Of a DNA stretch of 64,000 bases, positions 23,753 through 37,300 are shown in pieces. The translations under genes and the position numbers were made by a program. The DNA comes from Lingula anatina (Eukaryota; Brachiopoda; Lingulata; Lingulida; Lingulidae). The notes under the pieces were generated by a model that searched no databases, was not told the DNA's origin, and saw only the letters and a program-made list of their open reading frames with translations. The stretch lies in contig NW_019775536.1 of NCBI RefSeq assembly GCF_001039355.2, positions 35,206 to 99,205 of the forward strand. The letters run 5' to 3'. Each line of letters starts with the position of its first letter. Within the stretch, counting starts at the first letter, position 1.

Positions 23753-26371
23753 TCAATAAATAGCTGAAATACAACTTAATTCAAACCAGTTTAACACCTG
23801 CATGCCTGCCACACACACAGATTATATTAATTTCACATGAATGCTTCAAAAAGGCCCTGACGTCCCAAACGTCACCTACCTCCAGTGCCCTTATATCTCA
23901 TGAACGTGGTCTTCTCCTCCATCATGGAGTCCACGGCAATCTTCTCGTAGTAGTTGGAGGTGATGATGGCTATGGTAGGCTGCTGGGCCCGCTGAATTAT
24001 GGGCATTTGTTTGACAACCTTCACCTCTGAAACAAATAGAACATATAACATCAAAATGCAGTGTCTGACTTTAATTTCACCAGCTTGGGAAATTATATGG
24101 AAAGGTATTAAATTTAATTGTATGACAGGTTTAGTTTCAGCAAAAGAAGATGCCATAAAATACATTTTTGGCAGGTATTAGTTTTACCTCTTTTTATTTT
24201 ACCTTCATAAAACACAGAAAGTTCTACGGATGAACTTGGATGTAGCTAGTTAACTTATTACTCCCCCTTTTTTTCAGTTCCTCAACTTTTTTTTTTCTCT
24301 CTCTCTCTCTCCCTCTCACACACACCCTACACACACAGTTTCTACCATAACAAAACCATGTCCTGACGGCCAAAATAAACATCACATATACCTTTAACAC
24401 AAACATCTTCCGTCAGTCTCTCCACTATACCAGATCTTACCCTTTCTCAATTAACATTCACGAGCCAGTCAGGTCAACTAAGCCTATCTCACCTGTCTTG
24501 GCATCCTTATGCACCTGTCTCATCCAGCTTCCCTGGTCCATCTGGACAATCAGGCTCTTGGTCTTCAGCTCGTCCAGCACCATGGACACCAGGCCAGTGT
24601 CCACACTAGTCATCCTGAAATAAGGAAATCAAAATTTAAGATGAATAACAGCAAAATAATTTGAATGTGAATTGACAATGAGTTGGTTTGATATCTGCTT
24701 GCCAAGATGGTTGTCATTATTACGTTTCACCTATTGTCAAAAAATCGTGTTGCTGCGACTTGTTATAGACCAGAGCTTGTTCTAGCTTAGTGGATAATGT
24801 TGGGGGCTCTAAGGCTCTTGAGGCGCTTGGATATACTGGGCTCAAGTCCAGCTATGATAACTGAGACTTGTCGCCTACTTACTGTACAATGTCATCCACA
24901 GAGAGCACATTGGGATAGGCGGTCTCTAGTGTGGTGAGAACCTTCTCCCTGGCAATCTCCTCATCCGACCTCTTGTCAACTTTCTGCAAACCTGGAAACA
25001 CAAAATATCTGCTAGGTAAAACATCAATTGACACTTGTGACATACTCCCATATCAAATTAGGCTGTTTTTATTTATTTTTTTTTGAAATTCTTGAATGCA
25101 AATTTTATAAATGTTATCAAGCTAGCTAAGTCTTGTGACTTGTTTCACAACAGCTCATACAGAAAAGAAGTTGTTCCAATCTATTATTTTTGTTTTGCTT
25201 TTCTTTTGGCAAATTTGAAAGTGAAAAATCTTTAACTTCTGGAATAATGAGTACAGTTGTATGATTCAAGGAACTGAAAATAGTGTAAAGGAAAAAGTCA
25301 AACGTAAGGAGCAATTTATGCATTAGGTTGTTCAGGATAAAAGAATTAGAAAGTTACAAGGGCTACTCAATTATTTACTGCAAAGTATCAGACTTGTATA
25401 AGAAGTACTTGCTTGTAATGCTGATAAAATATTTCGTAAAATATTGTGAACCATCTCAATCAGAATGCAAATTTAAATATGACGGTGGCCCTATTTTCAT
25501 CAGTCTTAGAAAACAAAATTTTATATTCTTTAAGTGCAGGCCTATTTCACTAATTTCTTTGAATTTGGAGCTCTCTCTGAATTCTTGTTATCAAGTTTCT
25601 TTTTGCAATTTTTTTGATAATTCAAAGCATCTGCATCCCATAACAGAGCAACAGAAACTGCCCTTTCCATCTCCCCCCCCCCCACAATAAATTAAACATG
25701 GCAATGGTAAAAATAAATAAATAAATAAAAATAAAAAAAAACAGCACTGCAACAACATGCACAGCACATACCAACAACATAAGACAACAACATCATTAAC
25801 AATGAAATCAACCATGTAAAACAAAACCCATTCCCACACAGTGCAACACATGGCATGCATATGATTAATTCAGGCCATATTCTTACACAAATACACAAAA
25901 TGATTCTGTAAACCACGATTCAGTGATCATATTAATAATCATAATAGGTTTTTTGGCATAAAATCTGCAGTGACTGAAAGAACATTATATTACTGAATTT
26001 GAAATCAAAAACACTACAGAGTACTTCATTTTGTGTATAGCTGATCAGGCTCACCAATTACAGACATAAACAACTGTCAATTAAAGATTCAGTGTGACAT
26101 TTTTGAATTTGAGAATCTCAGTGCTCAATCTTCTTGAGCAACAATCACAAGGCATTTAAATTTCCACAAACACTACAGGACTATGGTATGGTTTCCCTCC
26201 ACCTTATTTACAAAAGGATAAATACAATTACATTGTTTAGAAATAAATAAACAATTGAAATGGAGGGGGGGTATTAACAAAATAAAATATACCCAAATGT
26301 TAGTAATTAGACCAAGCATAAGCAGTTCAGCAAAGCAAGCAGATATCAAACCAACTTACCATTACTATCGC
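22366..26371 (-). CDS. Winged-helix + nucleoside-phosphorylase-fold protein, 3' exons (frameshifted in last exon)
   Basis: Exons in transcription order: 26371-26360 (12-nt microexon), 24991-24883, 24614-24493, 24026-23880, 23635-23510, 23097-22366. All join in phase. The first part (from VDKRSDEEIAREKVL through YPNVLSVDDIVQ to DQGSWMRQV) has the helix/wing pattern of a winged-helix domain. The rest resembles the PNP/UDP phosphorylase-MTA/SAH nucleosidase fold: PTIAIITSNYYEKIAVD, GYIGEHRVV, the glycine-rich VMLVGCGGGVPHFTDF, LGDVVIST, and a C-terminal ESFIFIRGISDYLDGS with the acidic residue typical of the nucleobase site, then WQAYAALAAAGYMKAL. The frame breaks at a run of five G (22649-22653): removing one base would continue DAP into TIRFGTIGSGRQ. 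This may be a sequencing error or a true frameshift. The enzymatic substrate is unknown. Upstream exons probably lie at 51.5-60.1 kb. Confidence 0.75.
23715..23750. repeat. (GA)n microsatellite
   Basis: Intronic GA dinucleotide run between exons of the winged-helix/phosphorylase gene. Confidence 0.85.
24992..26359. other. Intron of the winged-helix/phosphorylase gene
   Basis: AT-rich with a C tract near 25674-25683. No additional exon was supported. Its minus-strand acceptor is the TTTCCAG before 24991. Confidence 0.45.
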
Positions 26372-28205
26372 CTGTCAGAAAAGGGAAAGGAGAAAAAAGC
26401 AATGTATTTAATAGAAAGTTAAAAGCAACGCAGCCCTGCATTCTCCAATGTAAACTATCCATGTTCAGGGGCACCTATGGAATAAGAAAGTGTTTATTCC
26501 GGCCCTTGAACCTGGATACATGCTTGGCTCATGTACAAGAGCTACAATTATATACGACAGACAGTACAACACTGTACCCCCCTCTGCTACCATTCAGTGA
26601 TAAGCTCTACCACTATACCCACATGTAATACAACATAACACTACTGTTTTATCTTTCATGCTCAGATTGATTTCATATATGAAATTTAAAAAAAATTATC
26701 AATGGATAAATGACACGGGTAAAAAATATCTTGCCTTCAGTATTTTTCATTACAGAATATGCTTCAAACAACATCTCTAAAAACATTAATTCTGTTGACT
26801 ATTTTATAAACAAGGGTTCAAAAATAGATAATATTTGTGTGCTCCATCCACGTCTTTTATATCAATTCCATAAAGACAAGGTCACACCTGAAGGGGGTGG
26901 CCTTGAGCCAGTTTTTAGGAAGGTCACAGCTATTTAACAAGATACATAATGATCCAATGCAAGGTCATGTACTAGTACAGTAGTTGATGATATGAAATTA
27001 CAGCTACTTTATACAAGGCAAAAAATCAGATGAATGCAGAGCTAATGAACAGACATGGTTTTAAGACAAAGCACATAGACTGGTCCCTATATTTTGAGAG
27101 CTAATTCTTTTTCTATAAAATATGAGATACTAATATTATGTGAAATGCTCAAGAGGCAGTTTTCCTCCTACAGAATAAAATCACACTGTTGCTTTCTATC
27201 ATAGCTATAGAAGAGTCTTAAGTGAGATTGGGTTTTTTCATAAACAGCCAAGTAAATTAAATATTAACATATAATTGTTGTTATATGACAACCTTTTGTC
27301 CGAGTCCAATAAAAATGCTTAATATAAAATATGTCATTACACATCTCAATCGAAAAGGTAAAGGGGGTGATCTCATTCACATGTTAATATGATAGAGATG
27401 ATGGTTGTTGTTGAAATAGATGAGCAACTATTTGAGAATAAAAAGATAAGAGTTCGGGTGATCTGAGAAGAAAACAGAATGTTTTATTTTTAACTTCCAG
27501 CAAGATCTTGCAATAAGAGCTAAAGAAATGTGAAGCAGTTTCAAAAATTTCGTTGTTTTCTAATTGAATATAATTCTGTCAGAGAAATAAGATTGCTTTA
27601 TATGTTTAATTTCACAGAAGTTTCGTTCCAATTTTAATACAGAGATGCAAAGTGGAGTATTAGTATCTTACTGTCTGGCTTAAAAAAATGAAGGAAAAGT
27701 TCATGAGAAGTATCAACAGATAACTACGGAAAAAAAGTCTACTAGTAACAGCATAACCAGGAACTATCCTTTTCTGACACTGGGAAATAAACCTTACTTC
27801 TTCAACAAAGAAATGCAACAAGATGCACAAGAAGAGTTGAGCAATCGTCAAAAAACAACCATGAAGAACAACTTGTAGTGGAACTGTCTACTGTGACCAT
27901 GAAATGACAACATCCAGAGAGACATGCCACAACTACAACAGTCTGCCTACGGTAAAGTCTTGAAAATTTCGTCGCTTAAAAATTAATTAATATTTTTAAT
28001 TGTGTAAATCCGACTGATTTTTCAAAATTACCTCTCCCCGACTCCTGGGCATGACGAAATTTTCAAAAATCGGGCCTTTGGGCTTTTATCCTTAGCGACT
28101 GTTATCTTTGACCCTCCTATATGGTGGGATATTTATTACTACTTCCTAAGTCATTTTCTGGTGGTAAATAATAATCTATTTATAAGTGCATCTCGATTAA
28201 GTTAT
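26372..28205. other. No gene recognised; flank of the large transposon
   Basis: If the 51.5-kb exons join the microexon at 26360, this is the 3' part of a 25-kb intron. Near 27971-28075 an imperfect inverted repeat (GAAAATTTCGTC / GACGAAATTTTC) forms a small hairpin just outside the transposon end. Confidence 0.4.
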
Positions 28206-28442
28206 TACGGAAGCGTACAAGTGCCACAACACACAACAAAAACACTCGACACACAACACAATCGCAACACAACACATTAACTTCTCGACACAACACCAAA
28301 GAAAATCGCGACACAACACATTAACTTCTCGACACCAAAGAAAGTCGCAACACAACACAATTAACTTCTCGACACAACGGAAATAGGTGGCGCTATCGGC
28401 GCGGACGTCTTGGAAAAGCCGCGAAAACCCACAGAACGAAAG
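28206..28442 (+). repeat. Left terminal inverted repeat (237 bp)
   Basis: Starts TACGGAAGCGTACAAGTGCC. It contains reiterated CGACACAACAC and TTAACTTCTCGACAC units separated by AAAGAAA blocks, then a GC-rich inner part with TGGCGCTATCGGCGCGG. Reiterated subterminal motifs are typical of transposase binding arrays. Confidence 0.95.
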
Positions 28443-28558
28443 TAGAAAATCAACTGCATTTTTATGAATTGTATTTTCACACATAAATCATTTCTCAAGC
28501 AACTCCGTAAAATGTAACTTTTTTGATAATGTTAGAATGATTTAATTTAGTCTGTTAT
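28370..28558. repeat. 189-bp exact tandem duplicate (copy 1) flanking an N
   Basis: Positions 28370-28558 and 28563-28751 read identically and are separated by ATAN. This is the usual trace of two overlapping contigs placed end to end, rather than a biological duplication. Confidence 0.85.
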
Positions 28559-28562
28559 ATAN

Positions 28563-28751
28563 CGACACAACGGAAATAGGTGGCGCTATCGGCGCGGACG
28601 TCTTGGAAAAGCCGCGAAAACCCACAGAACGAAAGTAGAAAATCAACTGCATTTTTATGAATTGTATTTTCACACATAAATCATTTCTCAAGCAACTCCG
28701 TAAAATGTAACTTTTTTGATAATGTTAGAATGATTTAATTTAGTCTGTTAT
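28563..28751. repeat. 189-bp exact tandem duplicate (copy 2)
   Basis: Second copy of the block before the N at 28562. It repeats the inner 73 bp of the TIR and the adjoining subterminal sequence. Confidence 0.85.
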
Positions 28752-29198
28752 CCTTAGCTACAAGCAGAGGCTATCAAGTCCAGGCATCACATGTCCAGCA
28801 GCTGATCATGAGCTGTAGTGCTTAACCCACTTTAAGTGCAAATGGTCATAAATCAATCAATTGTCAAAGATACGCAATTTCGTGAGTAGAAGCAGTTCCA
28901 CCCATTTGAGAAAAAATCCAAAAATTCTACAATCAAACAGATCATCTACGTTTATATTTATGCAAATTGTATAGGCAAGGACACCAAGAAACCAAGGTAA
29001 AAATATTTTACATTTTAATGCAATTTTAAAGGTATATTTTATTGATAGAAGCTTGTTTCACCCTCAGTGCTTTGTTCTCTGAGCATGCCACATGGTTTAA
29101 ACTAAACTGGCTTCTACAGATAAATGTTATGTACATTTCTACCCGATTTTCTTCATATAAAGTGCACGTGATTAACATCAAAATATTTTTTTATTCAG

Positions 29199-29345
29199 GC
29201 CCGTAGCCGGGGGGGGGGGGTGTTAAAAAAAACCACCCTTTTTGCTGGTAAAAGGTCCACTCTGGGTAAAATTTGATCTAGGTACAAAAAGTTAACTTAT
29301 TCAGAAAAAGGACCCCCATTTTGAAATTGCTGGCTACAGTCCTGT
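29199..29345. repeat. Dispersed repeat fragment (GGCCCGTAGCC), copy 1
   Basis: The stretch runs from CCCGTAGCC and a G tract through AAAGGTCCACTCTGGGTAAA and TCAGAAAAAGGACC. A diverged copy in the same orientation lies at 42387-42540, also inside the transposon. Non-coding in both. Confidence 0.6.
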
Positions 29346-29511
29346 AATTACTACTTGTCACAGCATTTTATAAAAAGTTAGTAAAAAGGCAGTTTTAATT
29401 AGTTTATCAGGTTTTAAGTAGTGTCATATTCGGGGTTTTTTTTATTGATTGAAAATTATTGTTAGTAGAATTAAATGTCTGTTTGCTAAAGAACATATAT
29501 ATTTCTTATAG

Positions 29512-29555
29512 GACAACTTGAGATTACGTGCACAAGGGCAAAAGGAGCCAAAATT
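29512..29555 (+). other. Candidate 5' UTR exon of the HECT gene
   Basis: Bounded by TTTCTTATAG and GTGAGT. An earlier candidate first exon ends at 28996 (ACCAAG before GTAAAA), closely resembling the ACCAAG/GTAAGC donor of the integrase leader near 45182. Neither has a usable ATG, so both would be untranslated leaders. This rests on splice signals alone. Confidence 0.3.
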
Positions 29556-30237
29556 GTGAGTGTTAAACTGTACAATGTATTCGCTGGTTTATTTAAATTA
29601 GAGACATGTTATTAATAGTCCATTCTTTATGTTACAAATACTACATTAGAATTAATTTCTTATTTTTTTTTTTATATTTCTATGTCACTACATTCATAGT
29701 CTGTTAAATGATTCAGTTTAATTAATTAGCAGTGTACAAATTGTCAAATATAATATTCCCCTGTCAGTCTGAGTACAGTCAAGACATGTTAGTTTAAGAC
29801 AATGTAACAAGGTCAGAATATTGGTGAGACCTTTTATTTTTTTCTTTGATTTTTGTTAATTTATTTTATTATTTCAGATTCACAGTAATTTGGTATTAAA
29901 ATACTCTGCTATCCTGGTACTACCTAACAGTAAATAAAGGTTCCATCATCTAATTACATATCATCTAGTTATGTCATCATTTCGACAAATGCACGCAAAC
30001 TCTACAATGTATGATTCATTTTTTTATGCATTGTACGTGTTTCCACACATAAACCTTGCTGGTCCAGAGGACCTGCATTATCAAAGTTCTTGTCGATCTT
30101 TTGGCTTTTCAGGTGGTCATCACCAGTTAGACCCGCAGTTTCCCCATGTCTACAGATTCAGAATGTGGTGCAAGTCTTTTAGGGCAATTTCTATGAATTC
30201 TAAAAAAAAATTATATACTTTATTTCAGTGTGATATC

Positions 30238-33200
30238 ATGTACTGCCCCTATTGTGGCAAGGAATTGCCCTGTGGATTTGAAAATTTTTTATGCTGCACA
30301 TTTTGCGGCAAATCACTGCCAGATTGGTCCAGCAGACAAATTGAAAACTCTAACAGAGGTAGGTTATGGATATCATTAATTTAGGAAATTAAAGAATATT
30401 CTACCTATCTAACATGTTCTACCTATCTGGACTCAGACTTTTATGGTTATAAGGTGACATCTTAATGCAGAATTTACATCTCTTTTCATGCCTATAAATT
30501 ACAAGATTATTCCAATACAGATGAATTTTGACTGTGTAAATGAAAGGGATCCATTTTTGTTCTTGGTGAGGTACTTAACTTGGTTTGTCAATCAAAAGTT
30601 TGGATTAAAATCACAAGGGATTTCCAAGAGACTGCTAATAACCTGGTAATAGCCATTCTGTGGTATTTGTTCGGCTCATAAATGCATAATTTCCGAAACC
30701 AGACACAAGAGTCCCAAATGGATTTTAGGTTTGATAATTAATTATTATTTTATGAACACTTTTAATCCAGAAAAAGTGTTAAATAGTGTTTGGAAAGGAC
30801 ATTAAAAATTTTTTTATATAGTTTTCAAAATATTGAATATTTTGATTAATATTATTTTGAATAATAAAGGCGAAAAACATTAAATATAACTTATATTATC
30901 TAGCATATAGCTAAGTGCATATGATTAAGATTAATTTATAATATATTGGCCTCACAAATCTATATTAGATGGACTTGTTTTCAGTCTGTCTTTATTTGTT
31001 ATGCAGACAAAACTGGGTGCAATATAAGAATGTCATTCTTAATTGATTAAATAATAATGTTATCTCCTTTTCATTTTCATTACATCATTCCACAATTTTT
31101 TAAAATTGAAACAACAATATATCAAATAATATATTAATTAATAATATGGTAATGTTATTGTAGATGTGGCAAGTGCAGCCATTGCTGGTGTGAGTGGCCT
31201 CAGTTCAAGTTCAAGTGCAGGTTTCCTTGAGCCGAAAAAGGAAGGTAAGTAGCAACTTAATAAAACAAACTATAATAAATAAAGAGTATTATTATTATTA
31301 TTATTATTAAAAAGCGTACAACTCTTTTGTCTTCTCGGGATAATATATTCCCTTCTAACCAATAGGTTGAGAAAAATCTCTGTGCTAGGGTCAGAAAAAT
31401 ACACATAAACCAAATTACATTACAATTTATTTCGCTATTTTAGCCTTTCAAAAATTTTAGCTTCCTTCAGTGCTGCATATAATAAGCAGACGTAACATTT
31501 AAACTTACAGTTGTCTGTGGCAGCCATATCTTTTTAACTTTCAGTTTTTATAATAACCCTGGAATTAGAAATTTTCCTCAGAATAATTAAGTTTAGGGTT
31601 ATTGCAGCTTAATTGCGATTAAGACAGAAATAAGAATTTTTTCAAGAAAATAATTCCCTGACTGCATCTTTATAATCAGTATAAAGGCAGCAAATCGTAA
31701 GTTAGCCAGGGTCAAATTACATACATGTAGATTGAGTATTTGGGTTTATTGAATTAAAGCACTTTCACCTAATTTGGTGCCTTCCTTTAAACATAGTGGC
31801 TGGTGTTGATTGTTGAAATGTATTCTAAATTTGCTTATATTTCAGACCTACCCCAGCTGCTCCAAACATTCAAAAAAATGAGAGAAAAGAGGAACACTGA
31901 AAGGAACTCTTTTTTTACAAACAAGAAATCAAGATTTTCAATGAAGGACAATGAAGTGAATGTAAGTAATGAATTAAGGAGGGTAAAAAATCTTGAGGTC
32001 TCGGTACTTTTTGAAAAAATTAAACCAGTCTTCTTTAGGGGATCTTATATACCACACAATAATTGGTTATCTGGAATTTAATCTGACACTACCATCTATT
32101 CAGGTACTAGACAAAAAACTGGGTGAGAAAATTTGTTTATGTTTCTAAGTCCATGATTACTACTTAATATCACAAATGAGAAGCATGACTGCCTAAATAC
32201 AATACCGACTAATCCAATCACTATGAAATCTCCCTGAAATGTTCTTTTATCAAAACATTTTAATCCAACCAAATATGTAGTGGTTTATGGGACACCTTCC
32301 ATGAAATTAGATCTAATGCTACTATCGATACATTTCAGCTAAGCAATTTTCCACCAAACCTACCCTGGAATAGTGCTAACACTTGCCAATTTAGCTAAAT
32401 GCTAAAACTGGCTTAAACTGTCTAAACATAAACGGCTAGATTTGACTCATTTTATACCATTCGGACAACAAATTGACAAAAAAGTGATGATTTGGCTAAG
32501 CGAAAAAAATTGCTAGCATTACCCCAGCTACCACAAAACTGATAATCTCTATCAGTTATTTTAGTATTGTGTAAAATACAATATTATGTGGAGTTAAGTC
32601 TTCTATTGAAGGGTTTGTGGGTGGTGTTTCCATATTATATTATATTTGTCTATCTGAAGGTTTAAACAGAATGTGGTGATAAAAAAATCAGTTTTTTGTG
32701 TTATGCACAATCATGATTATTATCTAAAAGAAAGCCTAATCAAGTGATAATTTAATCCAAAGAATAAAAAAGAATAATGTTACTTTTTCACACATGTGAT
32801 TTCAGATCAGAGTGGGAATTCTCATACCTAAAAACGGCTGTTTAAAGCCTTTTAGGGGGAAGACCCTGAAAGTGACTGTAAGGCCAAGCTGGACTGCAGA
32901 GGAGACTTTGCAGGCCTGTTTGGCCAAACACAGAGCCCACAATGGACATGAAATGGAAGAGGGAGGATACTGTCTGACTTATGACAGTGGCAAGGTGGTG
33001 GAACACCTCCCTGAAGGAAACCCCCCTGCCAAGTTCACCATCAGGGGATATAAGGAGCAAATTCAAAAGGACTGGCAGAGGCTTGTTCTATACATTTGTG
33101 CTAGGGAGCACCTAGGTAGTATTGGTTTAACCCTTATCAGGAAAATGGGGGCCCAATGGACCCAAGCAGGTTGAATACATGTAGTTCTTCACAGCTGCAC

Positions 33201-34355
33201 AATAAAGCTGTTCAGTATTATGGGGCATAATTAATTCTGATAGGCATCCAGTGTCAGAGTTACATCATCTCCACCCAACACTTATTTCCATCGTTCCTCA
33301 AATCATACATTTGCATTGCATGTTTTTCTTAGATTGCAAAATGTGCTACGGTGGCAAAATGTAGCTCTACCAACCCTAATGTAATCCTCAATAAGCATAT
33401 CTGGCCAAGCTTGTCCCATGTTATTGACCTTTTTTGATGAAAAAAAATATATGAGAAAATTAACCTTTTTCTTTTGTATCCTAAAAGGATAGTGTAGGTC
33501 CAATGCATCCAATATAGCTCCTAATTGGTCATTAGTGCTACATTATGGTTAATTTTTAGTATCAATATATATTTGTGTAGAGGCAAATTTAATATTTTGT
33601 GGACTACATTTAAAATTAATTTATAACTATATTTTATTCTTAATTAACCTTTTAATAATTTCAGAAAAAGAAGAAGCACATGTAGAGATATTAACAAGTG
33701 ATGAAGAGTCCGATTTAGAGGTAATACTTTAAAATTTAAACTATTTTGGTATAAAACATGTCCTTTTAAGTAGGAGAAATTTCAGATCCCTATTACAGCT
33801 GGTACATATCTGACGTAGTCATTCTTTTCATTGTATTATGTATCCCAGTTTTTTGCCAATATTAATATATGTAATGATGTTGTGGGCATTTATTATGACT
33901 GTACATCCTTATATCCTTTTTCTCAAGAAGTTAATCCATTGAAATATATTATTGATTAATGCACATGATGAAGTACTCAGCAGCTAAGATACATCTAGCA
34001 AATATAGGTAATGTATGTGAGGATAGTTGCAGAGATTGGTAGTGTTTTTTTTTTTTCTCTCTTCTTGACTTTTCCTTGCATATTCTGCTTTACCACGTAT
34101 TATTAATTGATAAAATGGCACTTCACCATAATAAATGCACTTTCCCTTGCTTAGTTTCATTGTCACTTGCTATATCTTTTGTTTACTGTTTGTTCACAAA
34201 ACTGTTATGTTATGGGGATGGGGTTACATCTAAAAATTTTGTATAATGTTATTGGAGCACAGAAAGGAGAATTACTTGGCATTGTAGGCTAACCCACAAG
34301 CATAGTAGGTTTGCAATAGGGCATTTTTGTTTTTTGGCCTTTACACACACGCGCA

Positions 34356-34391
<36 letters not shown>

Positions 34392-37300
34392 TTTGGATTG
34401 AAACATCATTGATCAGGTTATAGACTTTAAAGTCTAATGGAGTGAAGCTAGTAATACAGATATATATATATGACATCATGTTTGGTGTTCAGCATGTACT
34501 GGTGTAACATGAAAATCTGACTCCCCCAATGAAAATTTGACTCCCCCTCCACAAAACTTCATAAATCTGTTTTTATTTTGAGTATATGACTGTGATCTTG
34601 TAGTATGTAAAATGGAGGATACATATACATAGGCACTTTTTTTGTAGTTTGCAGGTGAAAACTTTTATAATAAAATAAGAAAATTAAAAATGTGCACATA
34701 ATGAAAATCTGACTCTCCCATCAAAATTTGACCCCCTCACCCCCCCATAAATCTTATTTTATTTGGAGTATATGACTGTGATCTTTTAGTATGTAAAATG
34801 GAGGATACATTGGCCTTTTTTTTGTAGTTTACAGGTGAAAATTTTCATGAAAAAATAAGAAAGTTAAAAATGTGCACTTAACTGCCCATTGTCTCCCCAA
34901 AGAAAAAGTGCCAATGTATCCTCCATTATGCATACTACAAGGTCATAGTCATTTACTGAAATAAAATGAGATTAATGAATGTTTTATTTGGGGGGGGGGA
35001 GTCAAAATTTCATAGGGGGAGTCACATTTTCATAATGAAAATCTGACTGGGGAGTCAGAATATCATGGTACACCGGTAGTCCTAATCTATGCTGTACAGA
35101 AATTCATAAGTGGACTACATGTATGTGCTGTATGCAAGACTAAAAAATGTTTTCATTGTTAGCTGTGGGGGTACACTCATTAAATCTCTGTTCCATTCCC
35201 CAAACTGTACCCCCGCGGGGACGACGCATGGGAGAGGAGAGACCATGAAAGGATTACAGGGTCTTCCTTTTATGTAGGTCCACCATATTTAGGTCTCGGC
35301 CTTACTATACCTCGGCTCTTCTCAATGTGAATGCTCTCTGAGAGATCCCAGAGTAATTTGGGTTAAGGAAGAATATAGAGTGAAAATAGTTAAATCAAAA
35401 TAGTCTCTTTTTTCATCTACTATGCTAGGACTTTTGATCAACCCTTGCACATGCCTAAATAAGGGAGGGCCCATTGCTCTAATAAGTAACATGTAACACA
35501 TGATAGCATTTGTATGGGCTAAAGAACTACTCTGTATTCTGTAAGGGTATTCTGGAGGTATTTTCCTCGGTCTTGATTTTGAGATTTCTGGACAGTATAA
35601 TTCACACAGTTTAGATCACAAAAACTCTTTCAGTTTATTTCCTCTTTAAATTAATATACACATTCTTTGCATAAAGACCAGTAAACATGTCATCCTTAAG
35701 ACTTGTAGTATTAAATTAATACTTAAAACAACATACATATGATTCTGTCCAGCGCACCTCTATATAGATACTAGAAGTTGGTATTCAATCTTTATAAACC
35801 CTACCTCATTAATGATTGCAGCTTATTGTATTTAACTTGAGGCTGAAATATTTGACACACGCTAAGCTTTCATATTGGCTTGTTATTTTGTGTTTTATGC
35901 TTTTTTGGTGTTATAGTTGTACTTGTGGTTTGCCCCTCTATCTCTTTTTAACAAAGAGCATCTCTGTTTAACAAAAACATTATACTGTACACAATATGTT
36001 AATGAAGACTTCATGCTGTTATGAGAGTTGGTAGTAATCAAACATGTGTTTAAATATATTTAGTAATAATTTTTCAACATACCCTACCTCCCTTGTATAT
36101 GTATACATCTTTTTGCTGTAGTTTAGAGCATCACTTTATATTGGCATTAATTTTGTAGGAATGGATACACACTAAAGAAGTTGGCTGTAGAGTTGATGCA
36201 GGAACTCCAACTGTGAGCTTCAGGGTTGATGCCTCCAGCACTAGGTTTGATGTGATTATTAATACACTTAGAACTAGAACAATGTTACAAAGAAATACAA
36301 TACATCTTGAACCTCATATTTGTTTGGAGTTAGAAACTATGAAATAGCTGGTACAAGCTGCCCGATGTTGCAGCCTTTATTGCAAACTTTTTAAAGATGT
36401 GTGTATTATCTCTGGATGATTGTACATGTAACATGAAGCAGATTTGTATCATACCTTGCAGTGTCAGGTAAAAGATGAAATTTATTATTATCTCTTAGCA
36501 AACTTCAAGACTATTTTTACTGGCTTTGTATGTTCAAGATCTAGAGCCTAGGGTATTAACCAGTTCAAAGAAGTGAACCAAATCAAGATTTTGTTTCCAG
36601 ACATCTCTGTTTATGAACCAATTAATTTTGTGTGCCTCAATCAATGTTGCAGGACTGAACAGTCATCATATGAGACTTATGTTGAGGCATTACAAGATGA
36701 TCCAGATGATTACCCAGAAGAGGTGTGGTCCACAAATGTGGAAACCCAAGATACAAATGCCAGTCCTGAGCAAGAAATGGATCTCACAGCTCTTGTCATT
36801 GCTTGGCAAGGTAAAACAGAATACAGATCCTTTTTTACTCTATGTTACTTCTTTCAGTAGCTGTGCAATATACCCTTTTCATCCAAAATTGCTGTAAAAT
36901 AGTCAATTCAAAACTTTTTAAAGTAAAAAAACTATACCCTGGCATTACAATGCCATATACATGTACACTGTACTAGTAACATACACAACAATTACAAGGT
37001 GTTTTAGGGTTTAAATTATGTGATTGTGTAGACATACAGATGTGTGGTTGACATATGCATACAGTATATTTAGACAAGAGATTTAAATTTTGAATTATAG
37101 AACAAAATGCCAAGACAGAAGATGAGGAACTGATTGTGCGGAGGAGGAAACTTTTAAACAGTGTCCTATCTGCCACCAAGAGAGAAGGATTTTCTTTTTT
37201 TAAAATTCCCAAAGTGGAATTTTCCGGAGAGAAAGCCCTAGATGATGGTGGGCCACGAAGAGAGTGTTTTAGGTATATATATATATATTGATTGATTGGT

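Noticed and set aside
28206-28442. Spaced repeats resembling a CRISPR array
   Set aside because: Units are irregular, sit in a transposon TIR and are mirrored at the far end. The DNA is eukaryotic.
28197-28484. Cys-rich open frame reading out of the left TIR (also 45428-45622 on the right)
   Set aside because: The same TIR repeat read in one frame gives CCVEKLMCC-type protein at both ends. It is a product of the reiterated GTGTTGTG motif, not a gene.
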